Shown: positions 7,530 to 16,236 of the stretch, one piece after another | How positions within the stretch are numbered: the first letter of the stretch is position 1 | Layout of the letters: every line of letters begins with the position of its first letter | Assembly: GCA_905236755.1 (NCBI GenBank) | Contig: CAJOCR010000001.1 | Span: 124,001 to 188,000, forward strand | From: an uncultured Prevotella sp. | Lineage (GTDB): Bacteria > Bacteroidota > Bacteroidia > Bacteroidales > Bacteroidaceae | Reading direction: 5' to 3' | Length of the DNA stretch: 64,000 bases | Notes under the pieces: generated by a model | The model's database searches: none | Told to the model about the DNA's origin: nothing | Seen by the model: the letters and a program-made list of their open reading frames with translations, nothing else | Made by a program: the position numbers and the translations under genes

Positions 7530-9749
7530 ATGAAATTTAATAAGAATAATATACTTTATCTGTTGTTTGCTTTATGCGTGCTGGCATCATGTAGCGCGTC
7601 AAAGTTTGTTGAGGATGGACATTACATTCTCAAAAGTGTAGAAGTAAAAACAGATTCGAAAGAACTTGACTCCAACACCCTTAATGACTATATTCGTCAG
7701 AAGGGAAATTCCAAGTGGTTCTCGCTGTTCAAGATTCCTCTTGGCACCTATGCATTGGCAGGAACAGATACCACAAAATGGATTAACAGAACTCTGAAAA
7801 ACATTGGAGAAGAACCAGTTATCTATGATACTCTGCAAGCAAAGCTTTCGTGTGAAGACTTGAAGAACGCTATGCAGAACATGGGCTATATGCACTCTTC
7901 TGTTAAGCTTGAAACAAAGACAAGCGGAAAGAGTATAAAAGCGATTTATCATCTTTATCCTGGTATTCCTTATTATATAGATAATATCAGATATAATATT
8001 GAAGATTCGCTCGTTGCCAGACTTCTGAATATAGGTGGTAAAGGTGAAGCATTTGTTCCTCAACTGAAGAAAGGCAGCAGATTTACTGTTGATGCTCTGG
8101 ATGGTGAACGCAAAAGAATTACCAATTATCTGCTTGAACGGGGTTACTATCGCTTTCATAAGGATTATATTCAGTATAGTGCTGATTCTTCTGCTTATGA
8201 CAACAAAATAAATATTGTTTTAAACCTTTATCCTTATCGCACAAGCAACAATTCACCAGCCGAGGAGCACCCACGTTATACTATTCGAAAGATAAACTAT
8301 CTTAGTGGCGATACAGAGACAATTCCTTTCAGGAAGAAAGTTCTTGAGAATGCAACAATCTTTGAAGAAGGTGAATATTTCAATAATAAAGCACTTCAGC
8401 AAACATATAATAAGTTTGCTCGTCTTGGTGCTATCAGATATACTAATATTACATTCAACGAGGTTCCAGACAGTAATCTTCTTGATTGTAGTATTCAGGT
8501 TAGCACCAACAAACCAAACATGATTTCGTTTCAGCCAGAAGGTACTAATACCGCAGGTGATTTGGGTGCTGCTGCTACTCTGACATACGAAAACCGCAAC
8601 CTTTTTCATGGCTCAGAATTGCTAAGTATCCAGCTTCGTGGCGCATTTGAAGCAATAAAAGGACTTGAAGGTTATCAGAATCAAGACTATATAGAATATA
8701 ATGTAGAGGGAAAACTGCAGTTTCCACGTTTTCTTGCACCTCTGTTATCAAGAGCCTTTGTGCGCAGAAGTAATGCCACATCAGAGCTTTCTGCTGGCTA
8801 CAACTTGCAAAATCGTCCAGAGTTCCACAGGCGTGTGTTCTCGGCAGCCTGGCGTTATAGATGGAGCGATGTGAAGCATCATCTTAATTTCCGTCTCGAT
8901 CTGCTCGACATGAATTATGTTTATATGCCTTGGATAAGCGAAACGTTTAAGCACGATTATCTGGAAAGCGAAAGCAACAGAAACGCTATTCTAAAATACA
9001 ACTACGAGGATTTGTTTATTATGAAGATTGGTTTCGGTCTTTCATATAACACCAATTCAGATGCTTTTAAGGCAAATGTAGAAACATCAGGCAATATTCT
9101 TAATGCTCTTGCTCACGGAATGGGCTTTCATAAGAACGCCAACGGACAATACACTTTCTTAAATATAGCGTATGCTCAGTATTTCAAGTTTGATTTCGAT
9201 TATACTCATCTTTTTCAGTTCGATTCAAACAACTCGCTTGCAACTCATATAGGCTTTGGCGTAGCATGGCCTTACGGCAACAGTACTATTCTACCTTTTG
9301 AGAAACGTTATTTCTCGGGTGGAGCCAATAGTGTAAGAGGTTGGAGCGTAAGAGGTCTTGGACCAGGTAAGTTTAGAGAAACGGACGGACGTATTGATTT
9401 CATTAACCAAACAGGTGACATGAAACTCGATATGAATATGGAATACCGTACAAAGCTATTCTGGAAATTTGATGGAGCAGCATTTGTTGATGCAGGAAAC
9501 ATATGGACGTTGCGTAACTATGCAGAACAGCCAGGAGGGCAATTCAAACTTGGTGAGTTTTATAAGCAGATAGCTGCTTCCTACGGCCTTGGATTACGCC
9601 TAAACTTTGATTATTTTATCCTACGCTTTGATATGGGTATGAAAGCCATAAATCCTGCATACGAAACAGAAAAAGAACATTGGCCAATCATTCATCCTGT
9701 GTTCAGTCGTGACTTCACTTTCCACTTTGCGGTGGGACTACCATTCTAA
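7530..9749 (+). CDS. Lipidated Omp85-family outer-membrane assembly protein (TamL-like)
   Basis: A 739-residue protein from the ATG at 7530; an in-frame GTG at 7521 would add three residues. The signal ends in lipobox LASC with C21, so the protein is an outer-membrane lipoprotein as well as a barrel. Residues ~25-330 are POTRA-type repeats and ~380-739 the 16-strand barrel, with the Omp85 signature FSGGANSVRGWSVRGLGPG (VRGW loop) and a terminal strand ending in aromatic F (FHFAVGLPF). Lipid-anchored TamA relatives (TamL) are known in Bacteroidetes and work with TamB; no tamB is in this window. The expected role is insertion or assembly of outer-membrane proteins. Confidence 0.88.
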   Translation: MKFNKNNILYLLFALCVLASCSASKFVEDGHYILKSVEVKTDSKELDSNTLNDYIRQKGNSKWFSLFKIPLGTYALAGTDTTKWINRTLKNIGEEPVIYDTLQAKLSCEDLKNAMQNMGYMHSSVKLETKTSGKSIKAIYHLYPGIPYYIDNIRYNIEDSLVARLLNIGGKGEAFVPQLKKGSRFTVDALDGERKRITNYLLERGYYRFHKDYIQYSADSSAYDNKINIVLNLYPYRTSNNSPAEEHPRYTIRKINYLSGDTETIPFRKKVLENATIFEEGEYFNNKALQQTYNKFARLGAIRYTNITFNEVPDSNLLDCSIQVSTNKPNMISFQPEGTNTAGDLGAAATLTYENRNLFHGSELLSIQLRGAFEAIKGLEGYQNQDYIEYNVEGKLQFPRFLAPLLSRAFVRRSNATSELSAGYNLQNRPEFHRRVFSAAWRYRWSDVKHHLNFRLDLLDMNYVYMPWISETFKHDYLESESNRNAILKYNYEDLFIMKIGFGLSYNTNSDAFKANVETSGNILNALAHGMGFHKNANGQYTFLNIAYAQYFKFDFDYTHLFQFDSNNSLATHIGFGVAWPYGNSTILPFEKRYFSGGANSVRGWSVRGLGPGKFRETDGRIDFINQTGDMKLDMNMEYRTKLFWKFDGAAFVDAGNIWTLRNYAEQPGGQFKLGEFYKQIAASYGLGLRLNFDYFILRFDMGMKAINPAYETEKEHWPIIHPVFSRDFTFHFAVGLPF

Positions 9750-9752
9750 AAT

Positions 9753-9796
9753 AGCGCTTCGCTAAATAATAAAGTACAAATGATAAATGATAAAAA
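9753..9796. repeat. Palindrome plus AAATGATAA-type repeat
   Basis: TAGCGcttCGCTA is followed by aaataataaagtacaaatgataaatgataaa, just after the Omp85 stop. The same unit type follows the MBL gene (9855-9900) and the lipoprotein gene ending at 47039. Confidence 0.6.
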
Positions 9797-9797
9797 C

Positions 9798-9831
9798 AAA
9801 GCCTCTTGCAGTTTCGTCTGCAAGAGGCTTT
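9798..9831. terminator. Bidirectional terminator between convergent genes
   Basis: A perfect 14-bp stem (AAAGCCTCTTGCAG / CTGCAAGAGGCTTT) with a 6-base loop TTTCGT. T-rich stretches follow on both strands, so it can end both the Omp85 gene and the converging MBL gene. Confidence 0.88.
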
Positions 9832-9854
9832 CTCTCTATTATTTAAAACGCATT

Positions 9855-9908
9855 ACGCTTCTCTTTATCATTTATAATTTGTCATTTATCATTTAGCGGC
9901 TTTGCCGC
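9855..9908. repeat. AAATGATAA-type repeat and palindrome overlapping a gene end
   Basis: Read on the minus strand: GCGGCaaaGCCGC, then taaatgataaatgacaaattataaatgataaa with a period near 10. It supplies the last codons and the stop of the MBL gene. Confidence 0.65.
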
Positions 9909-10709
9909 GCACAAACTATACGGTCCACTTGGTATCTTACGTTTCAACACTTCAACATTGAAGTCTTTTCCTGCTATAAGACCATAAGATCTGAGTACTT
10001 GTTCAATAGTTTTCTGTGCAAGAACAGGGTGATTGTTTTCTTCACTTAGATGACATAACCAAACATGCTTCAAAGAAGGCGAGGCATTTTCTGCAATAGC
10101 AACAGCACAATCCTTATTACTCAAATGACCATTAGCACCAGAGATTCGCACCTTTAGGTGCTGTGGATAAGGCCCCTGCGCAAGCATCTCGTCATCGTGG
10201 TTAGCTTCTATAACTAAATAGTTGGCTTCACCAATGAAAGTTTTCATTTCATCGGTAACATGACCAATGTCCGTCATTAACACAAACACCACGCCCTCAC
10301 ATTCAACTTTATACCCCACATTATCAGTACTATCGTGAGGGACAGCAAACGGAGTTACTTTAAATTCTCCAATTTTAATGGTGACGTTCTTTTCTATAAC
10401 CTTAACGTTAGAAGGATTAACCTTCTTTCTTACGCTAAGATTATTGTTAATACCTTCATGTACCTTACTTGTTGTATATACAGGCAAGGTCATATCAGAA
10501 CTTAAACTTCCAATAGATTTTACATGATCGGCATGATCATGTGTTATAAGTAGATGATGAATATCTGTAAGCTTGATACCGTAGTTCTTTAAATGTTTCT
10601 TTAGAGTACGTGTACCCAATCCTACATCTATCATTAGAGCATCGGTATCGGTGTATATATAGTAGCAGTTTCCACTACTGCCACTTCCAAAAGAGATAAA
10701 TCTCAGCAT
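9882..10709 (-). CDS. MBL-fold metallo-hydrolase (YycJ/WalJ-like)
   Basis: A 275-residue protein from the ATG at 10709 (MLRFISFGSGSSGNCYYI); an upstream in-frame ATG at 10760 adds 17 residues of weak quality. The metallo-beta-lactamase motif HDHADH follows LLIT, with further ligands in AVPHDST and the terminal HVWLCHLSEENN. The family is most similar to YycJ/WalJ-type exonuclease-like proteins of the cytoplasm. The last residues, AAKPLNDK, are encoded by an intergenic palindrome and repeat (GCGGCaaaGCCGC then taaatgataaatga), so the natural C-terminus was probably shorter or different. Confidence 0.85.
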   Translation of the reverse strand: MLRFISFGSGSSGNCYYIYTDTDALMIDVGLGTRTLKKHLKNYGIKLTDIHHLLITHDHADHVKSIGSLSSDMTLPVYTTSKVHEGINNNLSVRKKVNPSNVKVIEKNVTIKIGEFKVTPFAVPHDSTDNVGYKVECEGVVFVLMTDIGHVTDEMKTFIGEANYLVIEANHDDEMLAQGPYPQHLKVRISGANGHLSNKDCAVAIAENASPSLKHVWLCHLSEENNHPVLAQKTIEQVLRSYGLIAGKDFNVEVLKRKIPSGPYSLCAAKPLNDK

Positions 10710-10770
10710 TATAGTTCTTACTTTTTCTACAAAATTATTAAAAACTAATGACATATCCAAATTAATTCAT

Positions 10771-10778
10771 TACCTTTG
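10771..10778 (+). promoter_or_regulatory. -7 element TACCTTTG of the signalling operon
   Basis: TACCTTTG lies 21 bases upstream of the lipoprotein ATG at 10800 and fits TAnnTTTG. The genes from 10800 to 16094 overlap or abut, so this is the likely promoter for all four. Confidence 0.6.
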
Positions 10779-10799
10779 TCGTAATTTAATGAAAATAAT

Positions 10800-11267
10800 A
10801 TGATTTTTAGGTCAGCTAAATATAGTTTTGTAGCCTTTTTAATCTGTTTCACTATGCTTCCGTTTGTTGCTTCATGCAATCATGAAGGTAGTGAAAAGCA
10901 ATTGAAAGAAACAGCTGATTTGTTCTCAACGAATTATTTCAACTGGCATTTTAAAGAGGCATTACCTTATGTTACGGACGATTCTTATCGTTGGTTGAGT
11001 TATGCTGCAAGTCAGGTACATCAAGCAGATATAGATATTCTTCGTAATATGAGTGAGGGAGCATCGCACGAGATTGGTGATATTGAATTTGTGAACGATA
11101 CAATAGCTTATGTGCTTGTAAATGTAAACAATTTCCTTAGTATTGATACCATTGGTACAGAAGGACATATTGTTAATGAAGCAACTTTTAGGTTTAAGGC
11201 CGTTTGCAAGAATAATATTTGGAAAATAAAACTTAATAGTCTTCCCAGAATGAATGTCTTGGAATAA
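10800..11267 (+). CDS. Small lipoprotein, first gene of the tandem-kinase operon
   Basis: A 155-residue protein with signal peptide FLICFTMLPFVASC; C26 would be lipidated. The mature part (ETADLFSTNYFNWHFKEALPYVT...) resembles small NTF2-like/DUF4878-type lipoproteins of Bacteroidales in size and pattern, but I cannot assign a family with confidence. Its 3' end overlaps the kinase gene by 14 bases, which points to co-expression and a possible periplasmic partner of the kinase sensor. Confidence 0.75.
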   Translation: MIFRSAKYSFVAFLICFTMLPFVASCNHEGSEKQLKETADLFSTNYFNWHFKEALPYVTDDSYRWLSYAASQVHQADIDILRNMSEGASHEIGDIEFVNDTIAYVLVNVNNFLSIDTIGTEGHIVNEATFRFKAVCKNNIWKIKLNSLPRMNVLE

Positions 11268-14200
11268 GAGCAAACAAATAGTTTTTTTGCTGATTTGTTG
11301 CTATGCTTTTGGGCAACTCTTTTCAGCTTGTTCACCTCGTCATAAGGATGAAGTGAATAGTCTTAACGAGTCTTCATATTATTATCATTATCGCGATATT
11401 GACTCTACACTTTATTATGCAGAGAAAGCCTACGAAAAGGCAGAAAACTATAATGCTGGTAGGGCAGAGGCATTGAACAATCTGGCTTTTGTGAGTATAG
11501 TAAAGATGGATTATGAGAATGCCGAGCAACAACTTCAAAAGGCTCTCGATATTACTGATAATCAGGTAGAACTGCTTGTTGCTGATGTACAATTAATGCG
11601 ATTATGTCAACGGCAGTCAAGAAACAAAGATTTTTATGGCTATCGTGAAAGTGCCATACGTCGCATAAAACGTATCAACGAAGAATGTTCTTCACTTGAC
11701 GAGCATCAGCAACTTCGCTTAATCTATGCCGAAAGTGAGTTTAGTATTGTTGAATCAACATATTTTTATTATGTTGGTCTGCTGCAACTTTCTGCTCAGG
11801 CACTTAATGCTATAGACCCAGATGGTGATATAAAGAAAGATGTGGCTCAACTACTCAATTATTATTATAATGTGGGTGCTGGTGGTATAATAAACAAAGG
11901 AACGAAAGACGAAATTCAACAATTAGAGTTTGATTACCTGCTCCGTTGTTTCTTACTATCCAAACAATATAATATTCCTTACTGGAAAGCTAATTCCATG
12001 CAAGCAATGGCTGAACACATGGAAGACGATCATTCACGTAGTAAGCTTATAAATGATAATCTTCCTGCAATGAAGTTCTTGAACACAGACAATATGCCTG
12101 ATTCGCTTCTTGCTGGTAATCTTGCACAACGCTCTTTAGCTATTTTTCAGGAATATGGCGATGTATATCAAATAGCAGGTAGTTATCGTACTCTTGCAAA
12201 GTGTTTTTGGGGCGTAGAGGATTATGGTTCGGCTATAATATGTCTTAATAATGCTCTTCGACAGGATGAGGTTATCAATAAAGCCCCAGATCTTGTTGCT
12301 TCTATACGCGAGCAACTTTCGCTGGCTTATTCAGCTATCGATGATAAACGTAGTAGTGACTATAATCGCAATATCTATCTTGATATGCAAGAGCAAACGC
12401 GTCAGGATCGTCAGCTTGAGGCAAGAGCCACTCAGTTGGATAGTTCTTCTAAAATACTCAACTGGATGATTTTTGCCGTTATATTCATGATAGTAGTAGT
12501 TGTGGTGTTACTTGTGATATTTGATTCTATGCGTAGAAAAGCTGAAAAGCAACAGTCAATAAGCACTTTACTAACACCGCTGAACGAATGGAAACAACGT
12601 AATGAAGAACAACTGCAAACTCAGATTGAGCGTTGTGAAGAGGTAGATGAGGAAATAGAGATGGCTCGTCGTCGTTTGCAACTAAACAAAGAACGTAATC
12701 TTGAACAGAGAGCAAAGATTTCTTTAGTGAACTCAATAACACCACTTATTGATCGTATTCTTAATGAACTTTCACGCATCAAGAATGATTCCTCTAACAA
12801 GGCTATTGTAGACGAACGTTTGCAATATATATCAGAACTGACTGATAAAATCAATGCTGATAATGAAGTGCTTACAAAATGGATACAACTTCGTCAGGGA
12901 CAGCTCAGACTGCACGTTGAGAGTTTCCCTCTGCAGGATTTGTTTGATATCGTAAGCAAAGACAATATGACTTTCAAATTGCATGGCATTAACTTTGTTG
13001 TTAATCACACAACGTCGGTGGTTAAAGCAGATCCGATATTGACTCTATTCATGATCAATACTCTTGCAGATAATTCCAAGAAATTCACCCCAAAGGGTGG
13101 TAAGGTGATTGTTTCTGCAAGTGAAACAGATACGTTTGTAGAAATTAGTGTTACAGATACTGGTACAGGTATGTCTGAACAACAGATGGAACATGTTTTT
13201 GACTCTAAACCTATTTTAGATTCAAATTCTTCTCAGGCTCAACAAAGTCATGGATTCGGTTTAATGAATTGTAAGGGTATTATTGAAAAATACCGCAAGA
13301 CGAGTCAGTTGTTCTCTGTATGCAAGATAGCTGTAGAAAAAAATATACCAACAGGTTCACGTTTCTATTTCCGTTTACCAAAGGGCGTTGTACGCCTTTT
13401 GATAGCATTGGTTGTCATAGCCCTTTCTATACCATTACCTTCCAATGCAAAGCGCAAAAACCATAAGTATCGTAGTACAATACTTCAAAAAGCCTCTCAA
13501 TATGCTGATTCGGCGTACTATTGCAATATTAATGGGCACTATGAACGTACATTCCTATTTGCTGATAGTTGTTGTTTGAAACTCAATGAATATTATGCAA
13601 GGATAAAGCCATATGGACATGATTATATGCAACTTCCTTCTATAGCTGCAAATGATTCAAGAGTAGCTGAAATATTATGGTTCAAGCAGCGTTTGCCTAT
13701 AGATTATGATATTATTCTCGACATTCGCAATGAAAGTGCCGTGGCAGCTCTTGCGATGCATTTATGGGATGTATATAGTTATAATAATCAAATCTACACG
13801 CAGTTGTTCCGTTTGAAGTCTGCCGATAGTTCTCTTGACAGTTATGTTCGTGTAATGGAACGGTCAGAAAACAGTAAGAATGTAGCTATTATCCTGCTAA
13901 TATTACTTCTTATAAGCATATTCCCGGCTTATTATTTCCTATATTACCGTCATCGACTATATTATAGGTTCTGCCTTGATAAGATAATGAAAATTAACTC
14001 TGTTTTACTAACAGATCAGAGTGCTAATGAAAAACTCGATTCTATAATTCAGATATGGAACAGTCGCCAAGCTTCCCTTATCCCAAAGGGATCTTCGCTT
14101 AATACGGTAGTGACAAATATTAAAGATGCTTTACAAAAAAGTATAGATACAAATCAACAGTTACTGTCAAATATTGAACTTGCTGAAGACGAACTTCATC

Positions 14201-14799
14201 GTATAAATTATGAAGATGCCAAATTGCATATTAGTAATAGTGTGCTTGATAACTGCCTCTCTACCTTGAAGCACGAAACTATGTATTATCCATCAAGGAT
14301 TAAGCAATTAATTGATGGTGATACGGTTGACGTTCAGTCTGTTACTGATGTAGCCCAATACTACAAAGAATTATATTCTCTGCTAAGTCTTCAAGCACAG
14401 AAACAGCTTGATGCTTCTTTTGTTGTCGATAGCAGTATTATTGATTATATGTTTGTATTACTTAAGAAACTATCACAGGCATCTTCTATAGATATTACAG
14501 ACAAAGATGTTGACAACATATATTGCTATATACACGTTATTCTTCATGGGTTTACACTGACAGAATCTCAGGCTTCACACCTATTTACATCCGCTTCTGT
14601 GAATATAGATTTTATGCTTTGCCGGCAAATTCTTAGGGAGATAGGAGAGACGTCTAATCTTCGTGCTTGTGGAATTACGGCTCACAGTAGTGGTAATGAC
14701 ACTATTATAGACATTCGTATCCCAAAGCTTATTTGGCAACGATACTTGATATGGAAAAGTAAAGTAGATAATAATAAAAACAATATAGAAAATGAATAA
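11254..14799 (+). CDS. Tandem histidine-kinase-like membrane sensor (DUF5112/DUF5113-type)
   Basis: An 1181-residue protein. The signal ends in lipobox LFSAC. Residues ~30-400 are a periplasmic helical TPR-like domain (ALNNLAFVSIVKMDYENAEQ). TM1 is ~402-424, then a coiled coil. The first kinase half has TPL (496-498) where an H-box would end, with V492 in place of His, and an intact ATPase: N-box N602..N607, G1 DTGTG (635-639), G2 GFG (667-669). TM2 ~712-728 leads to a second periplasmic domain, and TM3 ~877-898 leads back inside. The second cytoplasmic half has H1007 in LKHETMYYPSRI followed by a remnant ATPase (VNIDFMLCRQIL, 1116-1127) without the glycines. It overlaps the regulator gene by 8 bases. 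From memory, Pfam names the parts DUF5112 and DUF5113. Confidence 0.85.
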   Translation: MSWNKSKQIVFLLICCYAFGQLFSACSPRHKDEVNSLNESSYYYHYRDIDSTLYYAEKAYEKAENYNAGRAEALNNLAFVSIVKMDYENAEQQLQKALDITDNQVELLVADVQLMRLCQRQSRNKDFYGYRESAIRRIKRINEECSSLDEHQQLRLIYAESEFSIVESTYFYYVGLLQLSAQALNAIDPDGDIKKDVAQLLNYYYNVGAGGIINKGTKDEIQQLEFDYLLRCFLLSKQYNIPYWKANSMQAMAEHMEDDHSRSKLINDNLPAMKFLNTDNMPDSLLAGNLAQRSLAIFQEYGDVYQIAGSYRTLAKCFWGVEDYGSAIICLNNALRQDEVINKAPDLVASIREQLSLAYSAIDDKRSSDYNRNIYLDMQEQTRQDRQLEARATQLDSSSKILNWMIFAVIFMIVVVVVLLVIFDSMRRKAEKQQSISTLLTPLNEWKQRNEEQLQTQIERCEEVDEEIEMARRRLQLNKERNLEQRAKISLVNSITPLIDRILNELSRIKNDSSNKAIVDERLQYISELTDKINADNEVLTKWIQLRQGQLRLHVESFPLQDLFDIVSKDNMTFKLHGINFVVNHTTSVVKADPILTLFMINTLADNSKKFTPKGGKVIVSASETDTFVEISVTDTGTGMSEQQMEHVFDSKPILDSNSSQAQQSHGFGLMNCKGIIEKYRKTSQLFSVCKIAVEKNIPTGSRFYFRLPKGVVRLLIALVVIALSIPLPSNAKRKNHKYRSTILQKASQYADSAYYCNINGHYERTFLFADSCCLKLNEYYARIKPYGHDYMQLPSIAANDSRVAEILWFKQRLPIDYDIILDIRNESAVAALAMHLWDVYSYNNQIYTQLFRLKSADSSLDSYVRVMERSENSKNVAIILLILLLISIFPAYYFLYYRHRLYYRFCLDKIMKINSVLLTDQSANEKLDSIIQIWNSRQASLIPKGSSLNTVVTNIKDALQKSIDTNQQLLSNIELAEDELHRINYEDAKLHISNSVLDNCLSTLKHETMYYPSRIKQLIDGDTVDVQSVTDVAQYYKELYSLLSLQAQKQLDASFVVDSSIIDYMFVLLKKLSQASSIDITDKDVDNIYCYIHVILHGFTLTESQASHLFTSASVNIDFMLCRQILREIGETSNLRACGITAHSSGNDTIIDIRIPKLIWQRYLIWKSKVDNNKNNIENE

Positions 14800-15511
14800 T
14801 TTTAAAATCCTGATAGTTGAAGATGTTGCCCTTGAACTTAAGGGCACTGAGGGTATCATACGTAATGATATTCCTGAAGCAGAAATAATAGGTACTGCTG
14901 AAAATGAAAGTGCCTATTGGAAACTTATGAAAGAGCAACTTCCTGATTTGGTTCTTCTTGACTTAGGGCTTGGTGGAAGTACTACTGTTGGTGTGGAAAT
15001 ATGCCGCCAGACTAAAGAAACACATCCTGACATTAAAGTTTTAATCTTTACTGGCGAGATTTTAAATGAAAAACTATGGGTTGATGTTCTTGATGCAGGT
15101 GCAGATGGTATTATCCTAAAAACAGGTGAATTGCTGACTCGGGGGGATGTAGCAAGTGTTATGGATGGCAAGCGTCTTGTATTTAATCAACCAATTCTTG
15201 AGAAGATAGTTGATCGTTTCAAAAAGAGCATTAATGGTGATATTCTTCGACAGGAAGCGTTGGTAAACTATGAAATAGATGAATATGACGAGCGTTTCCT
15301 TCGCCATCTTGCATTAGGTTATACTAAAGAGCAGATTACAAATCTTCGTGGTATGCCATTTGGTGTAAAAAGCCTTGAGAAGCGTCAGAACGAACTTGTG
15401 CAGAAACTCTTTCCAGAAAGAAGTGCAGGAGTGAATGCTACACGACTTGTTGTACGCGCTTTCGAGCTTCATATTCTCAATATCGACAATCTACAGTCAG
15501 ATGATGAATAA
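14792..15511 (+). CDS. Response regulator with degenerate LuxR-type C-terminal domain
   Basis: A 239-residue protein. The receiver (1-~125) has acidic E10/D11, phospho-acceptor D57 in LVLLDLGLGG, T87 and K110, so it should be phosphorylated. The C-terminal part contains LALGYTKEQITNLRGMPFGVKSLEKRQNEL (split here as LALGYTKEQITNL and GVKSLEKRQNEL), which follows the spacing of a LuxR/NarL helix-turn-helix with many substitutions. It is the obvious partner of the overlapping tandem kinase. The target genes are unknown; autoregulation is possible. Confidence 0.85.
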   Translation: MNNFKILIVEDVALELKGTEGIIRNDIPEAEIIGTAENESAYWKLMKEQLPDLVLLDLGLGGSTTVGVEICRQTKETHPDIKVLIFTGEILNEKLWVDVLDAGADGIILKTGELLTRGDVASVMDGKRLVFNQPILEKIVDRFKKSINGDILRQEALVNYEIDEYDERFLRHLALGYTKEQITNLRGMPFGVKSLEKRQNELVQKLFPERSAGVNATRLVVRAFELHILNIDNLQSDDE

Positions 15512-16094
15512 ATTTCGTGTTGCACATCTTGTTTTATGGTTGGGCATATCTCAACTTATACTTATATTGGCGTCGTGGTTAATAACAGCTGCGATGCCAG
15601 AACTATTTGTGCGCTCTTTACTCAGTAGCGAAGGCATACGATGGTTTTTTGGACATTTCGCTTCCAGCATAGGTTCTCCTTTTCTTGTTGTTCTGCTTGT
15701 TTGTTTTATTGCATTTGGGGCAATAAAGTCGAGCAGTCTTCTTTCACTTCATAACCCAATGGAATTTCGTGAAAGATTAGGTATTCGTTTACTAATCTTA
15801 GAGGCATTGGTCTTTATCGCTATTATTTGTCTGCTTACCGCTGTTCCACATGCAATTTTATTAAGTGCTACAGGTGAATTATGGCCAAGTAGTTTTTCAA
15901 ATAGTATTATACCTTATTGTGCCTTCGCTATATGCGTTATGGCAATTAGTTTTGCTCTCGTAAGTGGCAATAAGCGTTCTCTTGTTGAAATTTTCGATAT
16001 GCTAACATGTGGCATTTCGCTTTCAGCACCATGGCTATTAGTTTATATTTTTGCGAAACAACTCATTGACTCCTTTATTTTTGTACTTGATTGA
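15504..16094 (+). CDS. Five-helix membrane protein, last gene of the tandem-kinase operon
   Basis: A 196-residue protein starting MNKFRVAHLVLW; an ATG one codon earlier (15501) is equally possible, and both overlap the regulator stop. About five hydrophobic helices: LVLWLGISQLILILASWLI, SPFLVVLLVCFIAFGAI, LLILEALVFIAIICLLTAV, IIPYCAFAICVMAISFALV and LLVYIFAKQLIDSFIFVL. I do not recognise a family with confidence. There is some likeness to the membrane core of AbgT-like transporters (SPFLVVLLVCFIAFGAIKSS). Being translationally linked to the regulator suggests that it belongs to the signalling module. Confidence 0.7.
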   Translation: MNKFRVAHLVLWLGISQLILILASWLITAAMPELFVRSLLSSEGIRWFFGHFASSIGSPFLVVLLVCFIAFGAIKSSSLLSLHNPMEFRERLGIRLLILEALVFIAIICLLTAVPHAILLSATGELWPSSFSNSIIPYCAFAICVMAISFALVSGNKRSLVEIFDMLTCGISLSAPWLLVYIFAKQLIDSFIFVLD

Positions 16095-16162
16095 TTCACA
16101 CTCTCTTCCTTCTTACAAATCTGTTCAGGCTGTCCGAGCGGTCGGACGCCTTAATTAACAAA

Positions 16163-16197
16163 AAAACTCTTTAGAGTGAGAAGCTCTAAAGAGTTTT
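16163..16197. terminator. Bidirectional terminator between the kinase operon and rpiB
   Basis: A 14-bp perfect stem (AAAACTCTTTAGAG / CTCTAAAGAGTTTT) with a 7-base loop. A T-run follows on the minus strand (rpiB side) and TTTT on the plus strand. A second, GC-rich hairpin with the core GTCCGA/TCGGAC lies just before it at about 16129-16150. Confidence 0.85.
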
Positions 16198-16236
16198 GTA
16201 ATTCTTGTAAAATAAGGTGTATTCACCGAACTCACG

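Noticed and set aside
11254..14799. Two adjacent kinase genes split by a sequencing error
   Set aside because: The frame is open throughout. The residues between the halves form a plausible membrane crossing, and I see no start site or stop near the junction, so a single protein is the simpler reading.
16127..16151. Sequence like a serine-tRNA D-arm (gtccgagcggt)
   Set aside because: It folds as a small hairpin of its own, and no acceptor stem, anticodon arm or T-arm follows. It is not a tRNA gene; a fragment or chance match cannot be told apart.
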